This document shows positions 1 through 8,069 of a DNA stretch of 64,000 nt, piece by piece. The position numbers and the translations under genes were made by a program. The DNA is taken from positions 62,001 to 126,000 of the forward strand of contig NZ_BJND01000019.1 of the NCBI RefSeq assembly GCF_006539505.1, written 5' to 3'. Position 1 is the stretch's first letter. Every line of letters starts with the position of its first letter. The stretch is from Streptomyces spinoverrucosus. Its GTDB lineage: Bacteria; Actinomycetota; Actinomycetes; Streptomycetales; Streptomycetaceae. A model generated the notes under the pieces. It searched no databases and was not told where the DNA came from. It saw only the letters and a program-made list of their open reading frames with translations.

Positions 1-551
1 TGCGTGGAGCAGTCGCCGCAGGAGCGGTACAGGGTCTTGAACTCCTGCACGGCGAAGTTCGAGATGTTCAGCGTGCCGCCGCCGTTGTGCTGGAAGACCT
101 TGTCCGCGGCCTTCTTCGCACCGCCGCCGATCACGTGGTACGTCGCGCTGCTGTTGCCCCGGAAGGTGGCGGCGTCCTCGCCGACGTCCTCCCACCAGAC
201 GTTCTGCAGCGTGCAGCTGCCCTCGCAGTGGATGCCGTCGGCGGCCGGGGCACCGAGGATGACGTTCTTCAGCACCGCGCCGTTGGCGAGCCGGAGGATC
301 GGGTCCTGCCCCTCGTCCTGGCCGTCACCGCCCAGTTCGCCCGTGCCGTACAGCCGCTTCATCCCGTAGTCCTTGGTGCCGGAGATCGGGATGGTGGAGG
401 AGACCGCCTGGCTGCCGTTCGGGGTCGGCCACGTAGCGGCGCTCGCCGACTGCGCGCCAGTAGTCATGATCATGCCAACCGACAGCCCGAGGGTGGCCAG
501 CGCGCCGGTCAGTGCGCGCCTGCGAGCGCGCGGTCGTGTTGCAGAAGACAT
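1..551 (-). CDS. secreted pectate lyase, polysaccharide lyase family 3 (partial)
   Basis: Seen: an open minus-strand frame from the ATG at 551 that runs through the window edge, so only the first 183 codons are present. A good ribosome site (AGAAGGAA) lies about 8 bases upstream. The product begins with an arginine-rich n-region and a hydrophobic stretch ending ASA (about residues 1-38), a typical Sec signal peptide. The mature part has DGIHCEGSCTLQNVWWEDV and then GEDAATFRG, which are hallmark segments of PL3 pectate lyases (parallel beta-helix, calcium-dependent cleavage of polygalacturonate by beta-elimination). Known family role: extracellular pectin degradation. It lies 32 bases downstream of a pectate lyase remnant in the same direction and is probably served by the same promoter at 1006-1034. 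The catalytic C-terminal half is outside the window. Confidence 0.85.
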   Translation of the reverse strand, partial: MSSATRPRARRRALTGALATLGLSVGMIMTTGAQSASAATWPTPNGSQAVSSTIPISGTKDYGMKRLYGTGELGGDGQDEGQDPILRLANGAVLKNVILGAPAADGIHCEGSCTLQNVWWEDVGEDAATFRGNSSATYHVIGGGAKKAADKVFQHNGGGTLNISNFAVQEFKTLYRSCGDCST

Positions 552-583
552 GTCCCGGTTCCTTCTCTGGTGTTGTGGGGGTG

Positions 584-877
584 TCAGAGCTTTCCGGCGC
601 CCGCGCCGACCGTCACCGAGGCGACGACCGACGAGGCGGGTTCCGCCGAGTAGCCGTACGGCGGGGTGGTGAAGGTGCCGACCCGCGAGACCTCGGTCGC
701 GGCTCCACCGAAGTCGTTGCCGCGCAGGTTGGCGAATCCGTCGACGTCACTGCTGCGGTTCGTGGTGACCGCGAAGGCGTCGTTGTCGCCCGTGTTGCCG
801 GACGCCGCTGACTTGAAGGCGGTGAGGGTCGAGACGGCGGAACTTTGCGCGTGTGTACGTGGGGGGCCTGTACGCAT
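584..877 (-). pseudogene. internally deleted pectate lyase (PL1-type C-terminus)
   Basis: A 97-codon frame starts at an ATG with a good Shine-Dalgarno (GAAGGGA, spacing 9) and ends in a segment (TPPYGYSAEPASSVVASVT, then GAGAGKL) that resembles the extreme C-terminus of Streptomyces secreted PL1 pectate lyases, where a PPY-YSL-like motif is followed by SSV-x-VT-x-GAGxGK. The first residues (MRTGPPRTHA) look like the n-region of a secretion signal but no hydrophobic core follows, and a full enzyme is over 300 residues. I infer a large internal deletion that kept the start and the tail. It is followed in the same direction by the intact PL3 gene. The alternative, a genuine short protein, is less likely. 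The match to PL1 tails is from memory, not from an alignment. Confidence 0.5.
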
Positions 878-910
878 GCGGGTGCGTCCCTTCAGAGGCC
901 TGGTCGGACG

Positions 911-924
911 GATATGTGAATATC
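911..924. promoter_or_regulatory. inverted repeat in the 5' leader of the pectate lyase unit
   Basis: GATAT-GTGA-ATATC is a perfect 5-bp inverted repeat with a 4-base centre, AT-rich in a GC-rich setting, 34-47 bases upstream of the remnant's ATG and downstream of the predicted promoter at 1006-1034. It could be an operator for a pectin or galacturonate regulator. The regulator is not identifiable from the sequence. Confidence 0.4.
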
Positions 925-1005
925 GTGCGCCATGTTGAACACGCTGCGCTGACAGAGTGCCGCTTTCGCCCTGATGAGGCGTCAGCCGGTCAGCCTGTTG
1001 GACGG

Positions 1006-1034
1006 AACGTAGGGGGCAAGCGCTTTCTAGTCAA
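1006..1034 (-). promoter_or_regulatory. sigma70-type promoter with LacI-like operator in its spacer
   Basis: On the minus strand TTGACT (1034-1029) and TACGTT (1011-1006) are separated by exactly 17 bases, a near-ideal HrdB promoter reading toward the pectate lyases. The spacer holds GAAAGCGCTTGC (1016-1027), centred on AAGCGCTT, a palindromic core of the kind bound by LacI-family repressors. A repressor there would block RNA polymerase directly. Motif reading only; the cognate regulator is not in the window. Confidence 0.6.
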
Positions 1035-1097
1035 CGGTTTGCGCAGAAGACATTCGGCCACCCCTGGCGCGCCTGAAGAGCGGCCGGATGTGGCATG

Positions 1098-1111
1098 TGG
1101 GAGCGCTTCCA
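1098..1111. promoter_or_regulatory. CebR-like operator
   Basis: TGGGAGCGCTTCCA differs at one position from the 14-bp palindrome TGGGAGCGCTCCCA, the CebR box known from Streptomyces cello-oligosaccharide and cellulase genes. It lies 99-112 bases upstream of the start of the CBM2-bearing esterase, which would make that gene cellobiose/cellotriose-inducible. The gene's role fits. Binding by CebR is inference. Confidence 0.55.
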
Positions 1112-1209
1112 TGGCGGCCGTGTGCATGTCACTGCCCGGTGCTCCCTCAGCGCTGCTCCGTCGATACGGCGTTCGATGACCTGCCGACGCATCCCGAAGG
1201 GACGACCAC

Positions 1210-2526
1210 GTGCCCGCCACCACCACCGGCAACGCCACCCGCAGACCACCGCGTTCGCTGCTCGTCGCGCTCTGCGGAACGCTCCTGCTGCTGCTCGCCG
1301 TTCTGCTCCTCGCACCCCCGCAGGCCTCCGCGCGCCCCGCCGCCCCCACTGCGGCGCTCACCGAGGTCACCGACTTCGGCAGCAACCCCAGCAACCTGCG
1401 GATGTACCTGTACGTCCCCGACAGCGTCACGCCCGACCCGGCGGTCCTGGTCGCCGTCCACTACTGCACGGGTTCCGGTCCGGCGATGTACTCCGGTACG
1501 GAGTACGCCTCGCTGGCCGACCGCTACGGCTTCATCGTCGTCTACCCGTCGGTGACCCGGGCCAGCAAGTGCTTCGACGTGTCCTCGCCGCAGGCGCTGC
1601 GCCGTGACGGCGGCAGCGATCCGGTCGGCATCAAGTCGATGGTCGACTGGGTGACGACGGCCTACGACGCCGATCCGAGCCGGGTCTACGTCACCGGCAT
1701 CTCGTCCGGCGCGATGATGACCAACGTCCTGCTGGGTGTCTACCCGGACGTGTTCGCGGCCGGCGCCGCGTTCGCCGGTGTCCCCTTCGGCTGCTTCGCC
1801 ACCACCGACGGATCCGAGTGGAACAGCGCCTGCGCGGGCGGCACCGTGTCCCGCACTCCCCAGGAGTGGGGCGACCTGGTCCGGGGCGCGTACCCCGGCT
1901 ACACCGGGCGCAGGCCTCGGATGCAGCTGTGGCACGGCACCGAGGACGACGTGCTGCGGTACCCGAACTTCGCCGAGGAGATCAAGCAGTGGACCGATGT
2001 GCACGGCGTGAGCCGGACCCCGGCGGCCACCGACTCGCCCGCCACCGGCTGGACCCGCACCCGCTACGGCGGCACCGGTGAGCGCGCCCCTGTCGAGGCC
2101 ATCAGTCTCCAGGGCGTCGGTCACAACCTCTACGCCTGGGGCATGGGCTCCCGCGTGCTCACCTTCTTCGGCCTGGACGCCGGCGGTCCCGCTCCCCAGC
2201 CTCAGCCGGGCGCCTGCCGGGTGACGGCGACGACCAACGCCTGGAACACCGGCCTCACGGCCTCGGTGACGATCAACAACACCGGTACGACGGCGATCGA
2301 CGGCTGGCGACTGGGCTTCACCCTGCCCACCGGCCAGGCGATCATCAACGGCTGGGGCGCCACGTACACCCCGGGAACCGGAACGGCGACGGCGGCAAAC
2401 GCCGCGTACAACGGCACGATCGCGCCGAACGGCAGCGTCAGCATCGGCTACCAGGCGAGCCATACCGGGGCCGACGGGCCGCCGACCTCCTTCACGCTCA
2501 ACGGGACCGCCTGCACGACCGGTTGA
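1210..2526 (+). CDS. secreted CE1/PHB-depolymerase-family esterase with C-terminal CBM2
   Basis: 438 residues from a GTG preceded by GAAGGGA. The order is an N-terminal signal peptide (charged start, long leucine run, ASA site near residue 42), an alpha/beta-hydrolase esterase domain (about 50-325) and a family 2 carbohydrate-binding module (about 336-438, with aromatic positions in WNTG, DGWRLGF and INGWGA). The nucleophile is Ser165 in GISSG and the likely catalytic His is His305 in GVGHN; an acidic residue follows WHGTEDD. This layout is that of acetylxylan or feruloyl esterases that remove acyl groups from hemicellulose while the CBM2 docks on cellulose or xylan. The CebR-like box upstream supports control by cellulose breakdown products. 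It stands alone and is divergent from the pectate lyases. The exact acyl substrate cannot be told from sequence. Confidence 0.85.
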   Translation: MPATTTGNATRRPPRSLLVALCGTLLLLLAVLLLAPPQASARPAAPTAALTEVTDFGSNPSNLRMYLYVPDSVTPDPAVLVAVHYCTGSGPAMYSGTEYASLADRYGFIVVYPSVTRASKCFDVSSPQALRRDGGSDPVGIKSMVDWVTTAYDADPSRVYVTGISSGAMMTNVLLGVYPDVFAAGAAFAGVPFGCFATTDGSEWNSACAGGTVSRTPQEWGDLVRGAYPGYTGRRPRMQLWHGTEDDVLRYPNFAEEIKQWTDVHGVSRTPAATDSPATGWTRTRYGGTGERAPVEAISLQGVGHNLYAWGMGSRVLTFFGLDAGGPAPQPQPGACRVTATTNAWNTGLTASVTINNTGTTAIDGWRLGFTLPTGQAIINGWGATYTPGTGTATAANAAYNGTIAPNGSVSIGYQASHTGADGPPTSFTLNGTACTTG

Positions 2527-2702
2527 CCCCCGGCATGGCACCGTGGCCGAAGAATCCGCGAGCTTCCACGCCCGGCTTCCCGAGGTTGCCGTAAGGTCCC
2601 ATGCCCCCGTTTGCCCTAGTTTCCGTCATTCGCGTGGGTGACACCTCGTATCAAGGGAACCCGGCGGGGTGAAACATGGATCTGCCAGGGAGCGTGAGAG
2701 TC

Positions 2703-3188
2703 ATGGCACGGCAGAAGACCTCGCCCGAGCTCCCGGCACCGCTGCGCGCACCCGTGACGGCGCTGCGCAGGATGCCCGGGGCCGGGATGGTGACCAAGGC
2801 GGCCGGTGGTGCGCTGGACGCGGTCGGCACCGTGTCGCCGCGCGGCCGTCGCGTGGCGGTGTACACCGGGGCCGGGATCCTCGGCGTCGCGGGCGTGGTG
2901 GAGTGGCCTGTCGCCCTCACGGTGGCGGGCGTGGCCTGGCTGACCCAGCCGAAGCCCAAGCACGAGGGCAACGGGGCAGCCACCACGACAGACGGCGGCA
3001 AGACGGCGGCGGCCAAGTCGTCCACGGCCGGGCGTACGACGTCCAGCCGCGGGAAGTCGGCGACCGCGAGCCGGCGTACGACGTCCACGAGCAGGCGTAC
3101 GACGTCCAGCGCTGGGAAGTCGGGAGCAGCCGGCGGGCGGAGCACGACCAGCAGCAGCCGGCGCAAGGCGACCACCAGCGGCGGATGA
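2703..3188 (+). CDS. small membrane protein with basic Ser/Thr/Arg/Lys-rich tail
   Basis: 161 residues if the ATG at 2703 is used; an in-frame ATG at 2676 would add nine residues. The N-terminal half is followed by a hydrophobic stretch (about residues 55-80: VAVYTGAGILGVAGVVEW then PVALTVAGVAWL) that could form a membrane hairpin. The last roughly 75 residues are low-complexity and basic, with repeated RTTS and RRTTS motifs separated by GKS or SR. Such tails bind nucleic acid or acidic polymers in other proteins, but nothing here fixes a function. The gene is 60 bases upstream of the large P-type ATPase in the same direction and probably in one operon with it. I do not recognise a characterised family. 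Confidence 0.7.
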   Translation: MARQKTSPELPAPLRAPVTALRRMPGAGMVTKAAGGALDAVGTVSPRGRRVAVYTGAGILGVAGVVEWPVALTVAGVAWLTQPKPKHEGNGAATTTDGGKTAAAKSSTAGRTTSSRGKSATASRRTTSTSRRTTSSAGKSGAAGGRSTTSSSRRKATTSGG

Positions 3189-3248
3189 GGACAGGCGGGC
3201 CGGAGGCCGGCCACCCGACCCGCCGGACATACGAGCAAAGGGCGTGAC

Positions 3249-6200
3249 ATGGGGCTTTGGTTGCTGACGGGCTCATCGGCGGCCGTCTCCGACATCGTCA
3301 TGGCCGGGCCGCGCCTGCTGGTGCGCGGCACCGCGCCCGCGGTGGGAGCGGCCGCCGGTGCTGTGGCCGGAACCGCGCGTGCCGGGGTGCGCGGCGCGGA
3401 GGCCATGGTGCGGGTGTCGCGGGTGGCACGTGGGGCGCTGCCCGGAGGGGGGCGCCACTGGCGGGCCGGCCGCCGGGTGCATCTCGCGCTGCGGGCCGCC
3501 ACCGAGCCGGAGCGGGCGGACCAGGCCGAACGGGCCGGCGCCACCGCGCGGGCGGCGCGACGGATGGCCGAGGCCCTCGCCGAGCACCCGGACGTGGCCT
3601 ACGCCTACTGGGACGGCGGCCTGGCCCGGCTGGTGGTCGCCGCGACCGAGACGGCTCTGACCGACCGGGTGCTGGAACGGGCGAACGAACTCGCCGACCG
3701 GCACGGACTGACGCCCGCCGACGACGCGGTCGAGGAGTTCGCGCACCCCGGCGACCCGGCCGCGGTGCGGACCGTGTCCGCAGCGATCGTGGCCGACGCC
3801 GCGGGCATCGTCGCCGCGGTCACCGGATCCATGATGCGGCTGCCGCCCTCGCCCCGGTTCGTGACCGCGGGTGTGACCCTGCTGCGCGAGAACCCCCGCT
3901 TCCGCGGCTGGCTGCGCTCCCGCTTCGGCGCCTCCCGCACGGACCTGATCCTGGCGGTCGCCAACGCGGCCGCGCACGGCGCCGGGCAGACCCCGACGTC
4001 CCTGGTGCTCGACGGCGCCCTGCGGTCCCTCCAACTCGCGGAGGCGGTGGCGCGCGCGGCCGCGTTCGACTCGGTGCACGACCAGGTGTGCCGGCCCGGA
4101 CGGGACGACGTGGCGGCACACCGCTTCCCACGCCCGCCGCTGCGCACCGCACCGGCCCAGGCGTACGCCGTCCACGCCGAGACCGGCAGCGTGGTGGGCG
4201 CCGCCGTGACGCTGCTGGTCAAGCACAGCGGCGCCGAGGCGGCCGAAGCGGTCCTCGCGGGCTCGCCGAAGGCCGCCCGCTACGGCCCCGCCGCCTTCCA
4301 CGCGGTGCTCGGCTGCGCGCTGGCCCGCACCGGGGTGCTGGTGCGCAACATGGACCGGCTGCGCCAACTGGAGACGGCCCGCACGGTCTTCCTGCATCCG
4401 AGCGCCCTGCACAGCGCGGACGGCAGCGCCGACCCGTGGGCCGAGGCCGTCCTGGACGCGGCGCGGCGCGCTGGGCTGCGGGTCGTGGTGGTGGCCGATC
4501 CGGCGCTGGGCGAGTTCACCGCCCTCGCGGACCACATCGTCCCCGCCGACCGGGCGCCCCACGAGGTGGTGGACCGGCTGCGGGGCCGCGGCGGCGTCAT
4601 CACGGTGGCCAGGCCGTCCTCCTCGGACGACACCGGCGTGCTGTCCGGGCTGCTCGCCGGGGACGTGGCCGTCGCGCTCGCAGACGGGGACGCGGCCGTC
4701 GCCTGGGGCGCCGACCTGGTCGCGCCGGGCGGACTGGCCGACGTGTGGCGGCTGCTCAGGGCGGTGCCCGTGGCCCGCAGGGTCGGCCGGCGCTCGCAGG
4801 TCCTGGCCCGGTCCGGCGCCGCGCTGTCCGGGCTGCTGGTCGCCGTCGGCGAGGCGAAGGGCGGCGCCCGGATGCCGCTCATCGGCCTGCGGCACGCGCC
4901 CGTCGACATCGGCGCCACCCTCGCCCTGCTGGGCGGGGCGCGCTCGGCGGTCGGCGTGGCGGCGGCCCGTGCGCCGCACCCCAGGCCGCGGGTCCCATGG
5001 CACGCCCTGAAGGTGAGCGACGTACAAAAGAGGCTGGCACGCCGGGCGGAGGAACCGGCGACGGCCGTCGCCGCGGCCACCGGCCGGGTCCGCAAGGCGG
5101 CGGGCACCGTTGTACGTGCCCCGGGTATGGAGCCGGTCCGCTGGACGCTCCAGCTCGGCCGGGCGGTGCGCGGCGAACTGGACGATCCGCTCACGCCCGT
5201 GCTGGCGGTCGGCTCGGCCGCGTCGGCGATCCTCGGCTCCGTGGTGGACGCCCTGCTGGTCGTCGGCGCCCTCGATCTGAACGCGCTGGTCGGCGGTGTG
5301 CAGCGGCTGCGCGCCGAACGGGCGCTGTCCGGGCTGGTCGCCGAGCAGAAACAGAAGGCCCGCGTCACCAACGGCGACGCGATGGGCGCACGGACCGTGG
5401 ACGCGACCCGGCTCCACCCCGGCGACGTGATCGAGCTGAAGGCCGACGACGTGGTACCGGCCGACGCGCGCCTGCTGTGGGAGGACGGCCTGGAGGTCGA
5501 CGAGTCGGCGCTGACCGGCGAGTCCCTGCCCGTGGACAAGCAGACGGAGCCCACGCCGCAGGCGGCTGTCGCCGACCGCCGCTGCATGGTGTTCGAGGGC
5601 ACGACCGTCGTCGCAGGACAGGCGCGGGCCGTGGTGGTGGAGACCGGCGAGCGCACCGAGGCGGCCCGGGCCGTGCACCTCGCCGCCCGCAAGCCCCCGG
5701 CCGCGGGCGTCCAGGCGCGGCTGCAGGAACTCACCGGCAAGGCACTGCCGTTGACCATGGCGGGCGGGGCCGCGGTGACCGGCCTGTCGCTGCTGCGCGG
5801 CGCGCCGATCCGGGAGGCCGTCAGCGGTGGCGTGGCGGTGGCGGTGGCAGCCGTTCCGGAGGGGCTGCCGCTGGTGGCCACGGTCGCGCAACTGGCGGCT
5901 GCGCGCCGGCTCAGCCACCGGGGCGTCCTGGTGCGGGCGCCGCGCACGCTGGAGGCGCTCGGCCGGATGGACACGGTCTGCTTCGACAAGACCGGCACCC
6001 TCACCGAGAACAAGCTGCGCCTGGTCCGCGTGACCCACGCCGACGGAACGGCCCGTACGCCGCAGGAGGCCGCGGACACCGAGACCATGCTGGTCGCGGT
6101 ACGGGCCTGTCCGCAGCCGGAGGAGGGCCCCGACAAGCCGGTGCACGCCACCGACGAGGCGGTCCTGACCGCGGCCGGGCGGGACCCCGCGTGGGTGCAG

Positions 6201-7541
6201 ACCGAGGGCCGGCCGTTCGAGGCGGGCCGCGGCTACGCCGGTGCCGTGGGCCATGCGGGCGACGGCAAGCGGGTGTTGGTGGTCAAGGGCGCGCCGGAGA
6301 CCGTGCTGCCGGCCTGCCGTGACGTCCCCGACGACGCTTACGACCAGGCCCACGACCTGGCCCGGGACGGACTGCGCGTGCTCGCTGTGGCCCAACGGCC
6401 GCTGGCCGACGGGGAGAAGGACGCCGAGGTCTGCGAAGAGCCGCCGAAGGGGCTGGAGTTCACCGGGCTGCTCGCGCTGGCCGACGTACCGCGCGAGTCG
6501 TCGACCGCGCTCGTGCGCGGGTTGCGCGAGGCGGGGGTACGACCGGTCATGCTGACCGGCGACCACCCGCAGACCGCTCGTGCGATCGCCGTCCAGCTGG
6601 GCTGGCCGGAGGACACCGACGTGGTCACCGGCGACGAACTGGCCGCCGCCGACCGCTCCGAACGCGCGCGGATGCTGCACGACGTGGGTGTCGTCGCCCG
6701 GGTCGCGCCGGAGCAGAAGCTCCAGGTCATCGAGGCGCTGATGGATTCCGGCCGGGTGGTCGGCATGGTCGGTGACGGCGCCAACGACGCGGCCGCCATC
6801 CGCGCCGCCGACATCGGTGTGGGCATCAGCGCCCGTGGTTCGGCGGCCGCCCGCAACGCCGCCGACCTGGTGCTCACCAACGGCGACATGACGGTCCTCG
6901 TCGAGGCGGTCTCCGAGGGCCGCGCCCTGTGGCACAGCGTCGCCGACGCCGTCGCCATCCTGATCGGCGGCAACGCGGGCGAGGTCGGCTTCGGGATCGT
7001 CGGCAGCCTGCTCGGTGGGACCGCGCCGCTGTCGACCCGTCAGATGCTGCTGGTGAACCTGTTCACGGACCTGTTCCCGGCGATGGCGGTGGCGGTCACA
7101 CCGCAGAAGGACGTGCGCGAGGAGGCCAGCGCGGGCAGTGGGCCGCTGGGTACGACGCTGCTCGGCACGCCGCTGATGCGGCAGATCCGGCACCGGGCGC
7201 TGACCACATGCCTCGGTGCGGTCGCGGCCTGGCTGATCGGCCGCTTCACGCCCGGGTCGGCGCGCCGCACCACCACGATGGCCCTGTGCGCCGTGGTCGG
7301 CACCCAGCTCGCCCAGACCCTCGCCGACCGCCGCGAAAGCCCCTTGGTCCGCGTCACGGTCCTCGGGTCCGCCGTGGCGTTGGTCGCCCTCGTCGAAACC
7401 CCGGGCGTCAGCCAGGCCCTCGGCTGCATCCCCCTCGGCCCGATCGCCTGGGGCGGCGTCCTGGCAGCCATCGCCCTGGCGGTGACGGGCCAGCGGGCGC
7501 TGCCGCACATTGAGCGGGCGGTTGTGCGGCTGGGGCAGTAG
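3249..7541 (+). CDS. large CtpI-like cation-translocating P-type ATPase
   Basis: 1430 residues, much longer than a standard P-type ATPase (about 700-900), because of a long N-terminal region (about 1-620) containing degenerate HMA-like and membrane segments, as in mycobacterial CtpI. The core has TGES (756-759, phosphatase loop), CFDKTGTLTE with the phosphorylated Asp913, KGAPE in the nucleotide domain, MLTGDHPQTA, and GDGANDAAAIRAADIG from about 1175 (hinge), followed by the C-terminal helices with NLFTDLFPAMAVA. It belongs by these motifs to the Ca/Mg-type P2 branch. The transported ion is not clear. It sits in the cytoplasmic membrane and is probably co-transcribed with the small basic membrane protein upstream. 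It is followed by a repeat-rich convergent gap. Confidence 0.88.
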   Translation: MGLWLLTGSSAAVSDIVMAGPRLLVRGTAPAVGAAAGAVAGTARAGVRGAEAMVRVSRVARGALPGGGRHWRAGRRVHLALRAATEPERADQAERAGATARAARRMAEALAEHPDVAYAYWDGGLARLVVAATETALTDRVLERANELADRHGLTPADDAVEEFAHPGDPAAVRTVSAAIVADAAGIVAAVTGSMMRLPPSPRFVTAGVTLLRENPRFRGWLRSRFGASRTDLILAVANAAAHGAGQTPTSLVLDGALRSLQLAEAVARAAAFDSVHDQVCRPGRDDVAAHRFPRPPLRTAPAQAYAVHAETGSVVGAAVTLLVKHSGAEAAEAVLAGSPKAARYGPAAFHAVLGCALARTGVLVRNMDRLRQLETARTVFLHPSALHSADGSADPWAEAVLDAARRAGLRVVVVADPALGEFTALADHIVPADRAPHEVVDRLRGRGGVITVARPSSSDDTGVLSGLLAGDVAVALADGDAAVAWGADLVAPGGLADVWRLLRAVPVARRVGRRSQVLARSGAALSGLLVAVGEAKGGARMPLIGLRHAPVDIGATLALLGGARSAVGVAAARAPHPRPRVPWHALKVSDVQKRLARRAEEPATAVAAATGRVRKAAGTVVRAPGMEPVRWTLQLGRAVRGELDDPLTPVLAVGSAASAILGSVVDALLVVGALDLNALVGGVQRLRAERALSGLVAEQKQKARVTNGDAMGARTVDATRLHPGDVIELKADDVVPADARLLWEDGLEVDESALTGESLPVDKQTEPTPQAAVADRRCMVFEGTTVVAGQARAVVVETGERTEAARAVHLAARKPPAAGVQARLQELTGKALPLTMAGGAAVTGLSLLRGAPIREAVSGGVAVAVAAVPEGLPLVATVAQLAAARRLSHRGVLVRAPRTLEALGRMDTVCFDKTGTLTENKLRLVRVTHADGTARTPQEAADTETMLVAVRACPQPEEGPDKPVHATDEAVLTAAGRDPAWVQTEGRPFEAGRGYAGAVGHAGDGKRVLVVKGAPETVLPACRDVPDDAYDQAHDLARDGLRVLAVAQRPLADGEKDAEVCEEPPKGLEFTGLLALADVPRESSTALVRGLREAGVRPVMLTGDHPQTARAIAVQLGWPEDTDVVTGDELAAADRSERARMLHDVGVVARVAPEQKLQVIEALMDSGRVVGMVGDGANDAAAIRAADIGVGISARGSAAARNAADLVLTNGDMTVLVEAVSEGRALWHSVADAVAILIGGNAGEVGFGIVGSLLGGTAPLSTRQMLLVNLFTDLFPAMAVAVTPQKDVREEASAGSGPLGTTLLGTPLMRQIRHRALTTCLGAVAAWLIGRFTPGSARRTTTMALCAVVGTQLAQTLADRRESPLVRVTVLGSAVALVALVETPGVSQALGCIPLGPIAWGGVLAAIALAVTGQRALPHIERAVVRLGQ

Positions 7542-7621
7542 GGGGCGCGCTGCGGGTCTCGGGGGCGCTTGTGGGCGCACTGGTAGGTGACGGGCGCGGG
7601 GAGGCGGCGCCGGCTCGGCGC

Positions 7622-8064
7622 GCGGGGTGGCCGTGCGTGGTACGGCCGACCGGGCTAGGTGCCTCGCAGTTGGGGTGGCTGGGCTTCCGGCCGCTCACTG
7701 CATCGCGCTGACAGGGCGGTGGGCGCGCGTGGTGCGGCCGAACGGGCCAGGGGCTTCTCGCAGTCGGGGGCGGCCCAGCTCCGGCCGCTCACCGCCTTGC
7801 GCTGACAGGGTGGCGGGCGGGCGTGGCGCGGTTGCGGGCTGGGCCTCCTGGCAGTTGGGCGGCTGAGCTTCCGGCCGCCCACCGCCGCACCGCAGTTGGA
7901 GTGGCTGAGCTTCCGGCCGCCCACCGCCTCACCGCAGTTGGAGTGGCTGAGCCTCCAGCCTCCGGCCGCCCACCACCTCTCACCGGCAGCGCGGCCGCGT
8001 GCGTGACGCAGTCGAACGCGCCGGGCCTTCCCGTAGTCGGGGCGGCCCAGCTCGGCCGCCCCAC
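7622..8064. repeat. degenerate tandem repeats between convergent genes
   Basis: The 528-base gap 7542-8069 between the convergent ATPase and OYE genes is built largely of related units. Two long units, 7622-7716 (95 bases) and 7717-7810 (94 bases), both end in GCGCTGACAGGG and share the cores GCAGT(T/C)GGGG and TTCCGGCCGCTCAC or its variants. A third, shorter one starts at 7811. Then a truncated unit starting GCAGTTGG and containing GGCTGAGCTTCCGGCCGCCC repeats at 7851-7891, 7892-7933 and 7934-7984, the last with an insertion. A final diverged long copy fills about 7985-8064. No convincing coding frame or transposase fragment is seen. This looks like local tandem expansion. Confidence 0.75.
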
Positions 8065-8069
8065 CCGCC

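Noticed and set aside
3273..7580. A 1435-codon open frame antisense to the P-type ATPase
   Set aside because: It mirrors the ATPase codon by codon, is low-complexity and Arg/Gly/Ala-rich, and shows no domain. High-GC DNA gives such shadows.
7622..8064. The intergenic repeat block as CRISPR or as a gene
   Set aside because: Units vary in length, have no constant repeat with unique spacers, and frames across it lack a ribosome site or any recognisable domain.
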